A stretch of DNA of 44,890 nucleotides. It comes from MW101C3 sp943367595 (GTDB lineage Bacteria; Cyanobacteriota; Cyanobacteriia; PCC-6307; Cyanobiaceae). The notes beneath the pieces were generated by a model. It was not told where the DNA came from. It did no database searches and was given only the letters and a program-made list of their open reading frames with translations. How positions within the stretch are numbered: position 1 is the stretch's first letter; each line of letters opens with the position of its first letter. Both the position numbers and the translations under genes were made by a program. Positions 23,688-32,000 of the stretch are shown one piece after another. Where the stretch lies: the NCBI GenBank assembly GCA_943367595.1, contig CALRJS020000031.1:1-44890 (forward strand). Reading direction: 5' to 3'.

Positions 23688-23704
23688 ACCTAGGAGGCTG
23701 CTGA
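23688..23704 (+). repeat. 17-bp inverted repeat, right copy
   Basis: ACCTAGGAGGCTGCTGA begins 3 bp after the stop of the Shedu-like gene and is followed by AAAACCC. It is the mate of 21866-21882. The AT-rich composition ends shortly after this point, which makes it a likely right boundary of the island. Confidence 0.65.
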
Positions 23705-23855
23705 AAAACCCGACTGGGGGCGTAAGCAAGCTGGTTGGTAAAAGCGAGGGATAGGTGCGTCCATCTACCCAACACCTCACCCAGCACCAAGCCCCAGGCT
23801 CGGCCATGCTTCGGGAGCGTCAGCACCCCATGCCGCTGTTGCAGGAAATCAGCGC

Positions 23856-25556
23856 GTGATCAACATCTCCATGCTGCTGGTGGGCGTGCTGTTGCTGGTG
23901 GGCATTGGCTCCAGCAAGTTCTCCGCGCGCCTCGGTGTGCCGGTGCTGGTGCTGTTTCTTGGCGTGGGGATGCTGGCGGGCTCAGAGGGTCTCGGGCGCA
24001 TCCCCTTTGAGAACTACGCCCTGGCCAGCAACGCCGGCAGCGCGGCGCTGGCGTTGATCCTGTTCGACGGCGGGCTGCGCACCTCCATGAACGCGGTGCG
24101 ATCCGTCTGGCGCCCGGCATTGGCGCTCTCCACCGTGGGGGTGTTGATCACCTCGCTGCTCACAGGCCTGACAGCCGCCTGGGTGCTGCAACTGCCAGTG
24201 CTGCAAGGGCTGCTGCTGGGCAGCATCGTCGGCTCCACCGATGCGGCGGCGGTGTTTTCGGTGCTGCGCACCAGCGGGCTGAAGTTGCCCGAGCGCCTCA
24301 CCGACACACTCGAAGTGGAAAGCGGGTCGAACGACCCGATGGCCATCTTCCTCACCGTGGGGCTGATCAGCCTGATCACCGGCAGCAGCGACTCCTTCCA
24401 GGGTCTGGTGGGGTTGTTTTTCAGCCAGTTCGGCGTGGGCAGCCTGGTGGGCATCGCCGCGGGCCGGCTTGCGGCCTGGGCGGTGAACCGGATCAACCTC
24501 CAGTACCCGGGCCTTTATCCGCTGCTGGCCCTGGCCTTTGGGCTGGTGGCCTTCGGGCTGGCGGCAGTGCTGGGGGGCAGCGGCTTTCTTGCGGTGTATG
24601 TCGCCGGCATCGTGCTGGGCAACAGTTCGATCGTGTTTCGGCGCGGCATCTTCTCCTTTCACGATGCGCTGGCCTGGCTGGGGCAGATCGTGTTGTTCGT
24701 GATGCTCGGCCTGCTCAGCTTTCCCAGTCGGCTGCTGGCCGTTGCCGGCGAGGGGCTGCTGATCGCCCTGGTGCTGATCCTGTTGGCGCGACCTGTGGCC
24801 GTGGTGGTGTCCCTCCTGCCGTTCCGATTTCGACGGCGCGAGCTCACCTTTCTCTCCTGGGTAGGCCTGAAGGGGGCGGTGCCGATCACCCTGGCCACCT
24901 TTCCGCTGCTGGCCGGAGTTCCCCAGAGCCAGCTGATCTTCAATGCGGTGTTCTTTGTGGTGCTGATTTCGGCGATCACCCAGGGCTGGTCGTTGCCCGT
25001 GGTGGCGCGCTGGCTGCAGATCGGGCGCCCGGCGGATCCGGCACCGGCCCTGTCAGTGGAGATCCATGCCTTGCGCCATGTCGATGGCGAGATCGTGGAT
25101 TACACCGTGAAGCCAGGCGCCCAGGTGGCCGGTCAGCACCTGCGCGATCTGACCCTGCCCGATGGTGTGCTGGTCACGTTGATCCTGCGGGGCAAGCAGG
25201 TGGTGATGCCACGGGGCTCCACACCCCTGGAGCCAGGTGATCATGTGTTTGTGGCGTTGCGCACCCGTCTGCAACCCCTGATCGATCGACTGTTTGATCC
25301 CCAGCCGGCGCCCCCCTCACTGCCGGCGGATCTCTCGCTCAGCTTCAACGCCGCCACCACGGTGGAGCAGCTGCACCGCTTTTTCGGCTTCCCCCTGCCG
25401 CCTCCAGGCCCCTCCCCCAGCCCTGGCCAGAGCCTCGCGTCCTTGCTGCCAGAAGACGCCCCCAAGGCAATGGTTCGCCTTGGCGTCTTCCGCCTGCAGG
25501 CTGGAGCGGATGGTGACTACGTCACTGTCCGCATGGCCCGCAGCGATAAGGACTAA
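23856..25556 (+). CDS. Potassium/proton antiporter, CPA1 family (NhaP2/CvrA type)
   Basis: 566 residues from a GTG that overlaps an upstream TGA. About twelve hydrophobic segments cover residues 1-390, with family motifs ALILFDGGLRTS and GSIVGSTDAAAVFSVLR, the conserved acidic core VESGSNDPMA, and LSWVGLKGAVPITLA. The C-terminal 170 residues are cytoplasmic and include a TrkA-C (RCK_C) domain (DYTVKPGAQVAGQHLRDL, then GDHVFVALRT), typical of NhaP2, which exports K+ (or Na+) in exchange for H+. It directly follows the AT-rich island and has normal GC-rich host composition. Confidence 0.88.
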   Translation: MINISMLLVGVLLLVGIGSSKFSARLGVPVLVLFLGVGMLAGSEGLGRIPFENYALASNAGSAALALILFDGGLRTSMNAVRSVWRPALALSTVGVLITSLLTGLTAAWVLQLPVLQGLLLGSIVGSTDAAAVFSVLRTSGLKLPERLTDTLEVESGSNDPMAIFLTVGLISLITGSSDSFQGLVGLFFSQFGVGSLVGIAAGRLAAWAVNRINLQYPGLYPLLALAFGLVAFGLAAVLGGSGFLAVYVAGIVLGNSSIVFRRGIFSFHDALAWLGQIVLFVMLGLLSFPSRLLAVAGEGLLIALVLILLARPVAVVVSLLPFRFRRRELTFLSWVGLKGAVPITLATFPLLAGVPQSQLIFNAVFFVVLISAITQGWSLPVVARWLQIGRPADPAPALSVEIHALRHVDGEIVDYTVKPGAQVAGQHLRDLTLPDGVLVTLILRGKQVVMPRGSTPLEPGDHVFVALRTRLQPLIDRLFDPQPAPPSLPADLSLSFNAATTVEQLHRFFGFPLPPPGPSPSPGQSLASLLPEDAPKAMVRLGVFRLQAGADGDYVTVRMARSDKD

Positions 25557-25828
25557 TCAGGTGCCGGACGTGCTGGTTGGTGGCAGCGCGGATCAGCGCA
25601 CCTTCCCCTTGAGTCCCTGGCGGCGACCCTAAGCGTTGCCATCACGGGTGACCAGCGATCGACGACAGGGGGGTCGCGTTCTCGGCAGGCCTCTTCACCG
25701 CGAGGGTCTGCTGCACTACCACGATCTGCTGCATCACCGGGAACGTCTGCATCGCCAGCGCCGCGGGCTGCGCCATGGCCGCCGATGGCGGGGCGCCTGC
25801 ATCGTGGGAGCAGCCTTGTGGAGCTGCT

Positions 25829-26278
25829 GTGTCGCCATTTCCGCTGCTGGTGATCGTTCATGCCCTGGCGGCCACGGTCTGGACCGGCGGGCATCTGGTG
25901 CTTGATCTGGGGGTGCTCCCCAAGGCACTGCGGGAACGGGAGGCGGCGCAGATCCGCGCGTTTGAGGACACGTTCGAGCCCCTGGCGCTCACCGCCCTGG
26001 CCCTCCAGGTGGTCACCGGTGTCTGGATGGGCTGGATCTATCTCCCCGGCTTCCGCGGGCTGCTCAACCCGGCGAACCCGGTCGGGATGCTGGTGGGCGT
26101 GAAGCTGCTGCTGCTGGCCGCCACCGTCGCCCTCGCCCTGCACGCCCGGCTGCAACTGATCCCCAACCTCAGCAACGACAACCTCAGCGGGCTGGCCTGG
26201 CACATCCGCGGCATCACCGCCCTGGCGATCGCCTTCGTGGTGGTGGGCGCCTTGATCCGCCTGGGCGGGCTGGGCTGA
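25829..26278 (+). CDS. CopD family membrane protein
   Basis: About 149 residues with four hydrophobic helices: LLVIVHALAATVWTGGHLVL, LTALALQVVTGVWMGWIYL, VGMLVGVKLLLLAATVAL and GITALAIAFVVVGALIRL. Histidines in helix 1 (H in VHALAA and GGHL) and an acidic loop match the CopD/YcnJ/DUF2214-like integral membrane group, associated with copper uptake or resistance in several bacteria. A GTG at 25829 gives the compact form; an ATG at 25775 would add 18 residues. Two other copper-linked genes lie within 6 kb. Confidence 0.7.
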   Translation: MSPFPLLVIVHALAATVWTGGHLVLDLGVLPKALREREAAQIRAFEDTFEPLALTALALQVVTGVWMGWIYLPGFRGLLNPANPVGMLVGVKLLLLAATVALALHARLQLIPNLSNDNLSGLAWHIRGITALAIAFVVVGALIRLGGLG

Positions 26279-26571
26279 TCGGTGGGTTGTGGCCTGCACC
26301 GCAGGCTGGTCTGAGGGGCCGGCTTGCGGGGCTGGCGTGGGCAGGGCTGCCGGAATCAGAGCAGCTAGCAGATCTCGCCGGCATGGCACGGCACTCTTTC
26401 CGTGCTGAATCGGATGCTCCCACTCTTGTAATGGGTTCAGCCTGGGGAGAGCGCCTTGATCGTCACCCGTAGCCATCACCTGCCCTCATGAGCCGTTGGG
26501 CAGCACAGCCATCATTGACCCATAGCCCTGTGGCCTGGGATTCCAGTCAGCCCGGCCTGGGGTGCTGGTGC

Positions 26572-27249
26572 TCAACGCTGCTGAAAGCCCTGCAGATGCG
26601 CCGGGACCTGGCGACTGAACAGCACGCCCAGTGGCGGGGTGGCGAGGCCGGCATCGCTGAGCCGCTGCAGCGTCCACCAGTTGCAGTTGCGCGTCCAGAG
26701 ATAGGCGCCGTGGGCGGGGAGGAAACGGGCGCCGCGGCCTGCGGCCAACGGCAGGGGATCGGGCCGGCCGCCGCCGGGGCTGCGGGGCAGCGAACGCTCC
26801 AGGCTGGTGAGCAGGGCATGGAGGGTGGGAGCATCCACCTGGCGCTCATGCACGCGGACGGCTCCCCTCAGCAGCGGCGGATCGGGGTGGCCGGCGAGGA
26901 GCAGGGCCGCCTCAGTGGGCAGGAACAGAGCGGCCGCCACGGCCTGGGGGCGGCGATCGCCGGCGGCGTAGTAGCCCCGGTCACCCCAGGCGACCTCCAG
27001 GAAGGGAGCCGCCTCAGCGCCGGGAGGGCCAAACCGCCAGCCCGGCGGCTGCTCCACCACGAGCGCGGAGTGCAACCCCCAGTCGGCCACCAGCACCGCG
27101 TAACGCCCCGGCGGCGGCAGGGGCAGCGGCGCCGGCAAGGGGGCGCGGGGTTCGGGCTGCACCGCAGCATGCAACAACGGCCAACCCACCAGCGCCAGCA
27201 GGATCAGGAGTTCGATTCCGCCCCCACCGCAAGGGACCCCGGCGCACAA
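26572..27249 (-). CDS. DUF2459 domain protein
   Basis: About 225 residues with one N-terminal hydrophobic helix (ELLILLALVGWPLLHAAV), then a soluble domain. Landmarks are GRYAVLVADWGLHSALVVEQ, FLEVAWGDRGYYAA, and near the C-terminus ARFLPAHGAYLWTRNCNWWT, where a conserved Asn-Cys-Asn-Trp is typical of the family. DUF2459 (TIGR02117, first noticed near urease genes) is of unknown function; the Cys/His pattern resembles papain-like hydrolases. The start is uncertain (TTG at 27249 gives the longest form). It is the only reverse gene between copD and the next forward gene. Confidence 0.72.
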   Translation of the reverse strand: MCAGVPCGGGGIELLILLALVGWPLLHAAVQPEPRAPLPAPLPLPPPGRYAVLVADWGLHSALVVEQPPGWRFGPPGAEAAPFLEVAWGDRGYYAAGDRRPQAVAAALFLPTEAALLLAGHPDPPLLRGAVRVHERQVDAPTLHALLTSLERSLPRSPGGGRPDPLPLAAGRGARFLPAHGAYLWTRNCNWWTLQRLSDAGLATPPLGVLFSRQVPAHLQGFQQR

Positions 27250-27484
27250 CGAAACGCAGCCCAGCCCAGAGCAGTCCAGCCATTGGCCATGGATTGCGCG
27301 GGGATGCCGGCTGGCAGCCGCCGCCGCAACAGTGGCGTCGGGGCAGCCGCCTGGAGGGTCGGCCTCACGGGCGGGCCCGGATGGTGATCCTCAAGCCTGG
27401 AGGCATGCAGCGCCCACTCCGGAGTGCTGAAGCGAAGCCTAGGCATCGTTTCCGGCGATAATGAAGGGCAACCGATGCCAGGCG

Positions 27485-28405
27485 ATGGCCGACCTTTCCA
27501 CCTTCACCCAGGCGGGAGTGGCCGCCGGTGCCGCAGCCACCGACAAGCTGCGGAACGGTCTGACACGGGGCGGCAGGGTGCTGGCCATGGCGAGCGGAGC
27601 GGTAGCGGCGTCTTTGAGTGAGCTCCACAACATCGCCGTCGATCCCCACCTGATCAGCCGGATCAGCTCCGCCACCACCAATCACGGCGTGGCAGCGGCG
27701 GATCTGCTGGCCAGGTTGCCCGGCGAACTGGAGCGCTACGGCAGCGCCGCCGTTGACGCCTTCCTCAACGGTGGTGATGCCCTCGGCAAGCACTGGTCTC
27801 ACATCGAGAGCCAGGCCAACGCGCCTCACCGCGCGGCGGAGGCCGCCAATGCCATCTGGGAGGACGGCACGGTCAACATCTCCCGCGGCAGCGCGGACAT
27901 GACCTGGCTGGAGCGCCTCCGCGCCAGCGGTGACAACCACCTCGATGGTCTGATCGCTGCTGCTCAGACTCCGGAGTTCTGGCAGCGCACCCTCGGCAAT
28001 GCCGCCGAGGCAGGGGCTTACTCAGCGGCGATCGCCGCTGTGGATCAACTGCTGATCCACCGCGACGAACTGATCAACGGCAGCGCAGCGGCGCGGCAGG
28101 AGCAGCTGCTGCAGATCCTGCAGAACAGCGCTCTGGTGGCAGCAGGCGCCCTGCCGATGTCGGTGGTCCTGGCGGTGGCGCTGATGCTGGTGCCAGGCCT
28201 GGCCGTGGTGATGGGTCCTCTGGGGGTGATCGGCAGCGCCGGTCTGGGCCTGCGGCTGCTCCATTCAGCCGTGCGCCACCCCAGCCGCCAGGAGCAACTG
28301 GCCGTGCAGCAATTGCAGGGGCTGCTGCTGCAACAGCTCTACGCCCTGCAACGCGACAGCGACGGCCATCTGACCATCACCGTGAAGGCTCAGCCCGCTG
28401 GCTGA
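27485..28405 (+). CDS. Hypothetical protein with a hydrophobic hairpin near the C-terminus
   Basis: 306 residues. The N-terminal 190 are soluble, helical and Ala-rich, with DPHLISRISSATTNHGVA and ALGKHWSHIESQANAPHRA then NAIWEDGTVNISRG. The part HRAAEAANAIWEDGTVN looks like a compact conserved core but I know no family for it. Near residues 230-265 two hydrophobic stretches (AAGALPMSVVLAVALMLV and LAVVMGPLGVIGSAGLGL) are joined by PG, so it may insert in the membrane. The C-terminal 40 are again soluble. An upstream ATG at 27461 is in frame. It is convergent with the DUF305 gene, with a weak hairpin (28412-28438) between the two. Confidence 0.6.
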   Translation: MADLSTFTQAGVAAGAAATDKLRNGLTRGGRVLAMASGAVAASLSELHNIAVDPHLISRISSATTNHGVAAADLLARLPGELERYGSAAVDAFLNGGDALGKHWSHIESQANAPHRAAEAANAIWEDGTVNISRGSADMTWLERLRASGDNHLDGLIAAAQTPEFWQRTLGNAAEAGAYSAAIAAVDQLLIHRDELINGSAAARQEQLLQILQNSALVAAGALPMSVVLAVALMLVPGLAVVMGPLGVIGSAGLGLRLLHSAVRHPSRQEQLAVQQLQGLLLQQLYALQRDSDGHLTITVKAQPAG

Positions 28406-28432
28406 ACGCTGCCCTCACTCTCACGGGGGGAG

Positions 28433-29209
28433 TCAGGGTGAGCCGTACCAACTCCTGTACCACTGCCGCATCTGCTCGATCTCCTGGCTCTGGGCCTTCA
28501 CCATGGCCTGCTGCAGTGTCCGCAGCTCCTGGTGCTGACTGTTGACCTGGGCCATCGTGGCCATTCGCACGCCCATCTGGTGGTGGGGAATCATCTGCTC
28601 GATGAAGGCGCGGTCAAAGTCCGGGGCTTTGCTCAACGCTGTGAGATCCGTGCCCCCACCCATGGATCCCATCCCCATGCCGCCGCCCATGGGCGCTGTT
28701 CCCATGCCGCCGCCTGTGTGACCCATCCCCATGCCGCCGCCGGCGCCCCCGGTGCGGCCCAGGCCTGTGCCTTGGTTCCAGCTGGGCACGGGTTGGCCGA
28801 ACCATTGGCGGTACCAGGTCCGCATCTGAGCGTTCTCGCTGGTCTGGCTGGCCTTGATGCTCCTGGCCAGCTCTTTGATCTCGGGCCGTTTCGCTCGGGT
28901 GAGGGCAAGATCGGCCATGGCGATCGCACCGTCGTGGTGAGGAATCATCATCACGATGAAGTGCTGATCCATCGACTGGGCGCCCATCCGGCCCATCCCC
29001 CCCGGACCTCCCATTCCTGCTCCCGGCCCTGGCGCTGGTGAGCTGGATGGCGCTGGAGGCTGGGACAACGCTGGAACTGCCAGCATCAGAACGAACGCCC
29101 CCAGCCCTGCTGTGGCAGCGCCTCGGAGTGCCGCAGTTCGTCGGGACGCCGCGGCCCATTTCAGCACCCTTGGATAGGAACGGCAGAGTGCGGGTTCGTG
29201 CAACTTCAT
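28433..29209 (-). CDS. DUF305 periplasmic protein, CopM-like, with Met/Gly-rich linker
   Basis: 258 residues from an ATG at 29209 preceded by a good ribosome site (GAGGAGAGCTG). A signal peptide (AATAGLGAFVLMLAVPALSQ) is followed by two DUF305 segments. The first has MDQHFIVMMIPHHDGAIAMA, the second FDRAFIEQMIPHHQMGVRMA. Each ends with a QMR.WY.QW/SW-type segment. Between them is a linker of repeated MG, GGG and H residues (MGMGHTGGGMGTAPMGG). His/Met clusters suggest copper binding; the Synechocystis DUF305 protein CopM binds Cu and protects cells from it. It lies next to a copper P-type ATPase on the same strand, consistent with a copper defence pair. Confidence 0.85.
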   Translation of the reverse strand: MKLHEPALCRSYPRVLKWAAASRRTAALRGAATAGLGAFVLMLAVPALSQPPAPSSSPAPGPGAGMGGPGGMGRMGAQSMDQHFIVMMIPHHDGAIAMADLALTRAKRPEIKELARSIKASQTSENAQMRTWYRQWFGQPVPSWNQGTGLGRTGGAGGGMGMGHTGGGMGTAPMGGGMGMGSMGGGTDLTALSKAPDFDRAFIEQMIPHHQMGVRMATMAQVNSQHQELRTLQQAMVKAQSQEIEQMRQWYRSWYGSP

Positions 29210-29547
29210 CAGCTCTCCTCCGTGGCATCGGCCTCTGCTCAGCATGGAGTCGCTGAGAAAATCCGGCCGCGGCTGCGGGTCATTGCTTCATCGCATCGAC
29301 GCCGGCTCGATGGGTAGCGGCCGAGATCATCGGAGTGGTGCAGGCAGTAGTGGCGCAGGCGGAATCGGCAGAGGTGAGAGCTAGCTGCAAAGGCCATGGC
29401 TAGCGGCAAAGGCGAAAGCCTCAGAGGTCATCGGAGTGGTGCAGGGTTGTCTCTGACCCACCCCTGCGTCCCGCGAGGACTTCAACTTTCAGGCCAACGG
29501 CTGCCACGGACCGGTTCACACGGATCAAGCCGCACGGATGCAACGGA
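29210..29547. other. Gap between the DUF305 gene and the copper ATPase, with a 101-bp-spaced direct repeat
   Basis: No gene seen. TCATCGGAGTGGTGCAGG occurs twice, at 29327-29344 and 29428-29445, and a nearby CTAGC(T/G)GCAAAGGC motif is also doubled. Role unknown; no clear promoter or terminator can be stated. Confidence 0.5.
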
Positions 29548-31767
29548 TCAAGCCGCCCGAAAGCGCCGCAGCAGGGAGGAATTGACGATCACCGAGAGTG
29601 AACTGAGGGCCATGGCCGCCCCCGCAATCATCGGGTTGAGCCAACCGAAGGCAGCGATCGGGATGCCGATTCCGTTATAGAAAAACGCCCAGAACAGGTT
29701 CTGGCGGATCTTGCGCAGCGTCGCCCGCGACAGTCCGATCGCGGTCACCACCAGCCGCACATCATTGCCGATCAGGATGATGTCGCCGGCTTCCTTGGCT
29801 ACATCCGAACCGGAGCCGATGGCAATACCGACGTCGGCCGTGGCCAGGGCCGGGGCGTCATTGACGCCATCCCCCACCATCGCCACCTTCTGCCCCATCT
29901 GCTGCAGCGACTTGATCGTTCCAGCCTTCTCGGCGGGCCGCACTTCGGCGATCACCTCGCTGATCCCCAGCTGGGCGGCAATGGCCTCCGCGGTGGTGCG
30001 GGAATCGCCGCTCAGCAGGATCACCCGCACGCCACGGCGACGGAGCTGGGCCACCGCCTGCTCGGCCTCGGGCCTGACCGTGTCTGCGACGGCCAGCAGA
30101 CCGAGCAGGCGCGTCGCCCGGCCCAGCAGCATCGAGGTGCGGCCACCGAGCTCGAGGTCGCCCAGTTGTTGCTGCAGGGCTTCCGGCAGGTCGCCGATGA
30201 AGCGGGCGGCCAGGTGCCGGTTCCCCAGCCACACCGCCTCTCCCCGCTGGGTGGCGGTGAGGCCTTCACCGACCCGGGCCTCGAAGTGGTCGATCGGCAG
30301 CAGATCGACGCCGTGCGTTGCCACCGCCGCGGCGATGGCCCCGGCCAGGGGATGCTCCGAACCATGCTCCAGCGACCCCGCCAGTTGCAGCACCTCCCGC
30401 TCCGAACTGCCCGGCAGGGCGATCAGATCCGTGAGGATCGGCCGGCCCTGCGTGAGCGTGCCTGTCTTGTCGAAGACCACGGTGGTGAGCTGCTCGGCCC
30501 GCTCCAGCACGGCGCCGCTGCGGATCAGGATGCCCTGCTCAGCGGCCTTGCCCACCCCCACCATCAGGGCCGCCGGGGTGGCGATGCCGAGGGCACAGGG
30601 GCAGGAGATCACCAACACCGCAATGAAGGCCAGCAGCCCAGTGCTGAACTGGCCCGCCAGTGTCCAGAGGCCGAACGCGGCGAAGGCGACCAGCACCACG
30701 GCAGGCACGAACCAGCCGGTGACCTGATCCGCCAGGCGCTGCACGCTGGCGCTGCTGGCCTGGGCCTCTTCCACCAGGTGCACGATCTGGGCCAGGGCGG
30801 TGGCGGATCCCACCCGGGTGGCGCGAAAACGCAGCAACCCCTGGCCATTCACGGTGCCGCCGATCAGCTCGCCGCCCACCAGCTTGGCCACCGGCAGGGA
30901 TTCGCCGGTGAGCAACGACTCATCCACCGAGCTGCTGCCAGCGGTCACGACCCCGTCGGCGGGAATCTTCTCGCCCGGGCGTACCAGCACCTGCTCATCG
31001 ATGGCGATGGTGTCGGCAGGAACGGTCAGCTCCAGGCCGTCGCGGATCACCGTGGCGGTGGCGGGCTGGAGATCGAGCAGCTTCCGCACAGCAGCCGAGG
31101 AGCGTTGCTTGATGCTCTCCTCCATGAACTTGCCCAGCAGCACAAAGGCAATCACCACCGCCGATACTTCAAAATAGACGTCGCGATCACTCACACCGAC
31201 CGGCAGCCAGGTGGGCGCAAACACCACCACCACGCTGTAGAAGTAGGCAACGGAGGTGCCGAGGGCGATCAACACATCCATGTTGAGGACGCGGCGCTTC
31301 AGGGCCGCCCAGGCGCCGGTATAGAACGACCAGCCGCCGATGAATTGCACCGGAGTGGCGAGCACGAACAGCCACCTCCCCCAGCTCATCCAGGGCAGAG
31401 CCGGCAGCGGCACCCACGCCATCAGACTGATGCCTGCCGCCAGTGCGATGAACGCCCCGGCCCGCAACAACGCCAGCGCCAACACACCGCCGATCACCAG
31501 GCCAACGCGGCGGCGCAGGACGCGCAGCTGGCGGTCCGGATTGCGGAACGTCTGCAGACAGCTCTGGCTGCAGAAGTAGAAGCTGCGGCCATTTCTCTGC
31601 GTCGAAAGAGCTGTGGCCTTGGGTACCACCATCCCGCAGATCGGGTCCTTGGCCATTCCACCCGCTGCACCACCGATCGCGGGGAGGGTTTGATGGTTGC
31701 GGGTGTTGTGGTTGAGGTGAGGTCCGTGCGGATCGCTGGGTTGTGGGCTGAGCGTGGGCGGGTTCAT
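29548..31767 (-). CDS. Copper-translocating P1B-type ATPase with N-terminal YHS domain
   Basis: 739 residues. Instead of the usual CxxC metal-binding domains the N-terminus has a YHS/TRASH domain (DPICGMVVPK, C43; FYFCSQSC, C66 and C70). Membrane helices follow, with the ion-selective motif CPC at 389-391 in VISCPCALGIATPAA. The actuator TGES is in DESLLTGESLPVAK. The phosphorylation site D433-KTGT, SEHPLAGAI and GDGVNDAPAL complete the ATPase. It exports Cu(I) (or delivers it to the photosynthetic membranes). A second possible start is the ATG at 31656 just before the YHS domain. The DUF305 gene sits next to it on the same strand; the gene is divergent from the P450. Confidence 0.92.
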   Translation of the reverse strand: MNPPTLSPQPSDPHGPHLNHNTRNHQTLPAIGGAAGGMAKDPICGMVVPKATALSTQRNGRSFYFCSQSCLQTFRNPDRQLRVLRRRVGLVIGGVLALALLRAGAFIALAAGISLMAWVPLPALPWMSWGRWLFVLATPVQFIGGWSFYTGAWAALKRRVLNMDVLIALGTSVAYFYSVVVVFAPTWLPVGVSDRDVYFEVSAVVIAFVLLGKFMEESIKQRSSAAVRKLLDLQPATATVIRDGLELTVPADTIAIDEQVLVRPGEKIPADGVVTAGSSSVDESLLTGESLPVAKLVGGELIGGTVNGQGLLRFRATRVGSATALAQIVHLVEEAQASSASVQRLADQVTGWFVPAVVLVAFAAFGLWTLAGQFSTGLLAFIAVLVISCPCALGIATPAALMVGVGKAAEQGILIRSGAVLERAEQLTTVVFDKTGTLTQGRPILTDLIALPGSSEREVLQLAGSLEHGSEHPLAGAIAAAVATHGVDLLPIDHFEARVGEGLTATQRGEAVWLGNRHLAARFIGDLPEALQQQLGDLELGGRTSMLLGRATRLLGLLAVADTVRPEAEQAVAQLRRRGVRVILLSGDSRTTAEAIAAQLGISEVIAEVRPAEKAGTIKSLQQMGQKVAMVGDGVNDAPALATADVGIAIGSGSDVAKEAGDIILIGNDVRLVVTAIGLSRATLRKIRQNLFWAFFYNGIGIPIAAFGWLNPMIAGAAMALSSLSVIVNSSLLRRFRAA

Positions 31768-32000
31768 CCTGGCCGCTTCAGATCCGTGGGGGTGGCTATG
31801 GGTGGTCTAGGCAGGATGTCGCGCAACGACCAACCCCGGCATCGTCATGGCGGTGTGCAAAATCTCAGCGGCTGCACATTCACCTGCAGCGGATATGCAG
31901 CAGCAGAATCAGGCGATTCCGCTCTCAATCGCCGCAGGTCCTGAGACCCAACGACTGGGGCCGCTCTGAAGCTGGCAGGCGTGCTGGCGTCGCGCCGCTC

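Noticed and set aside
23735..23858. Short frame ending MLRERQHPMPLLQEISA before the antiporter, overlapping its GTG
   Set aside because: Only about 34 codons with a stop just upstream and no family match; it may be a relic but cannot be supported as a gene.
28412..28438. A bidirectional terminator between the convergent genes at 28.4 kb
   Set aside because: The stem has a mismatch, overlaps the DUF305 stop, and lacks a T-run on either side.
29711..31944. Long forward frames opposite the copper ATPase
   Set aside because: They mirror the ATPase codons and consist of biased Gly/Gln/His or Ser/Arg-rich sequence without motifs.
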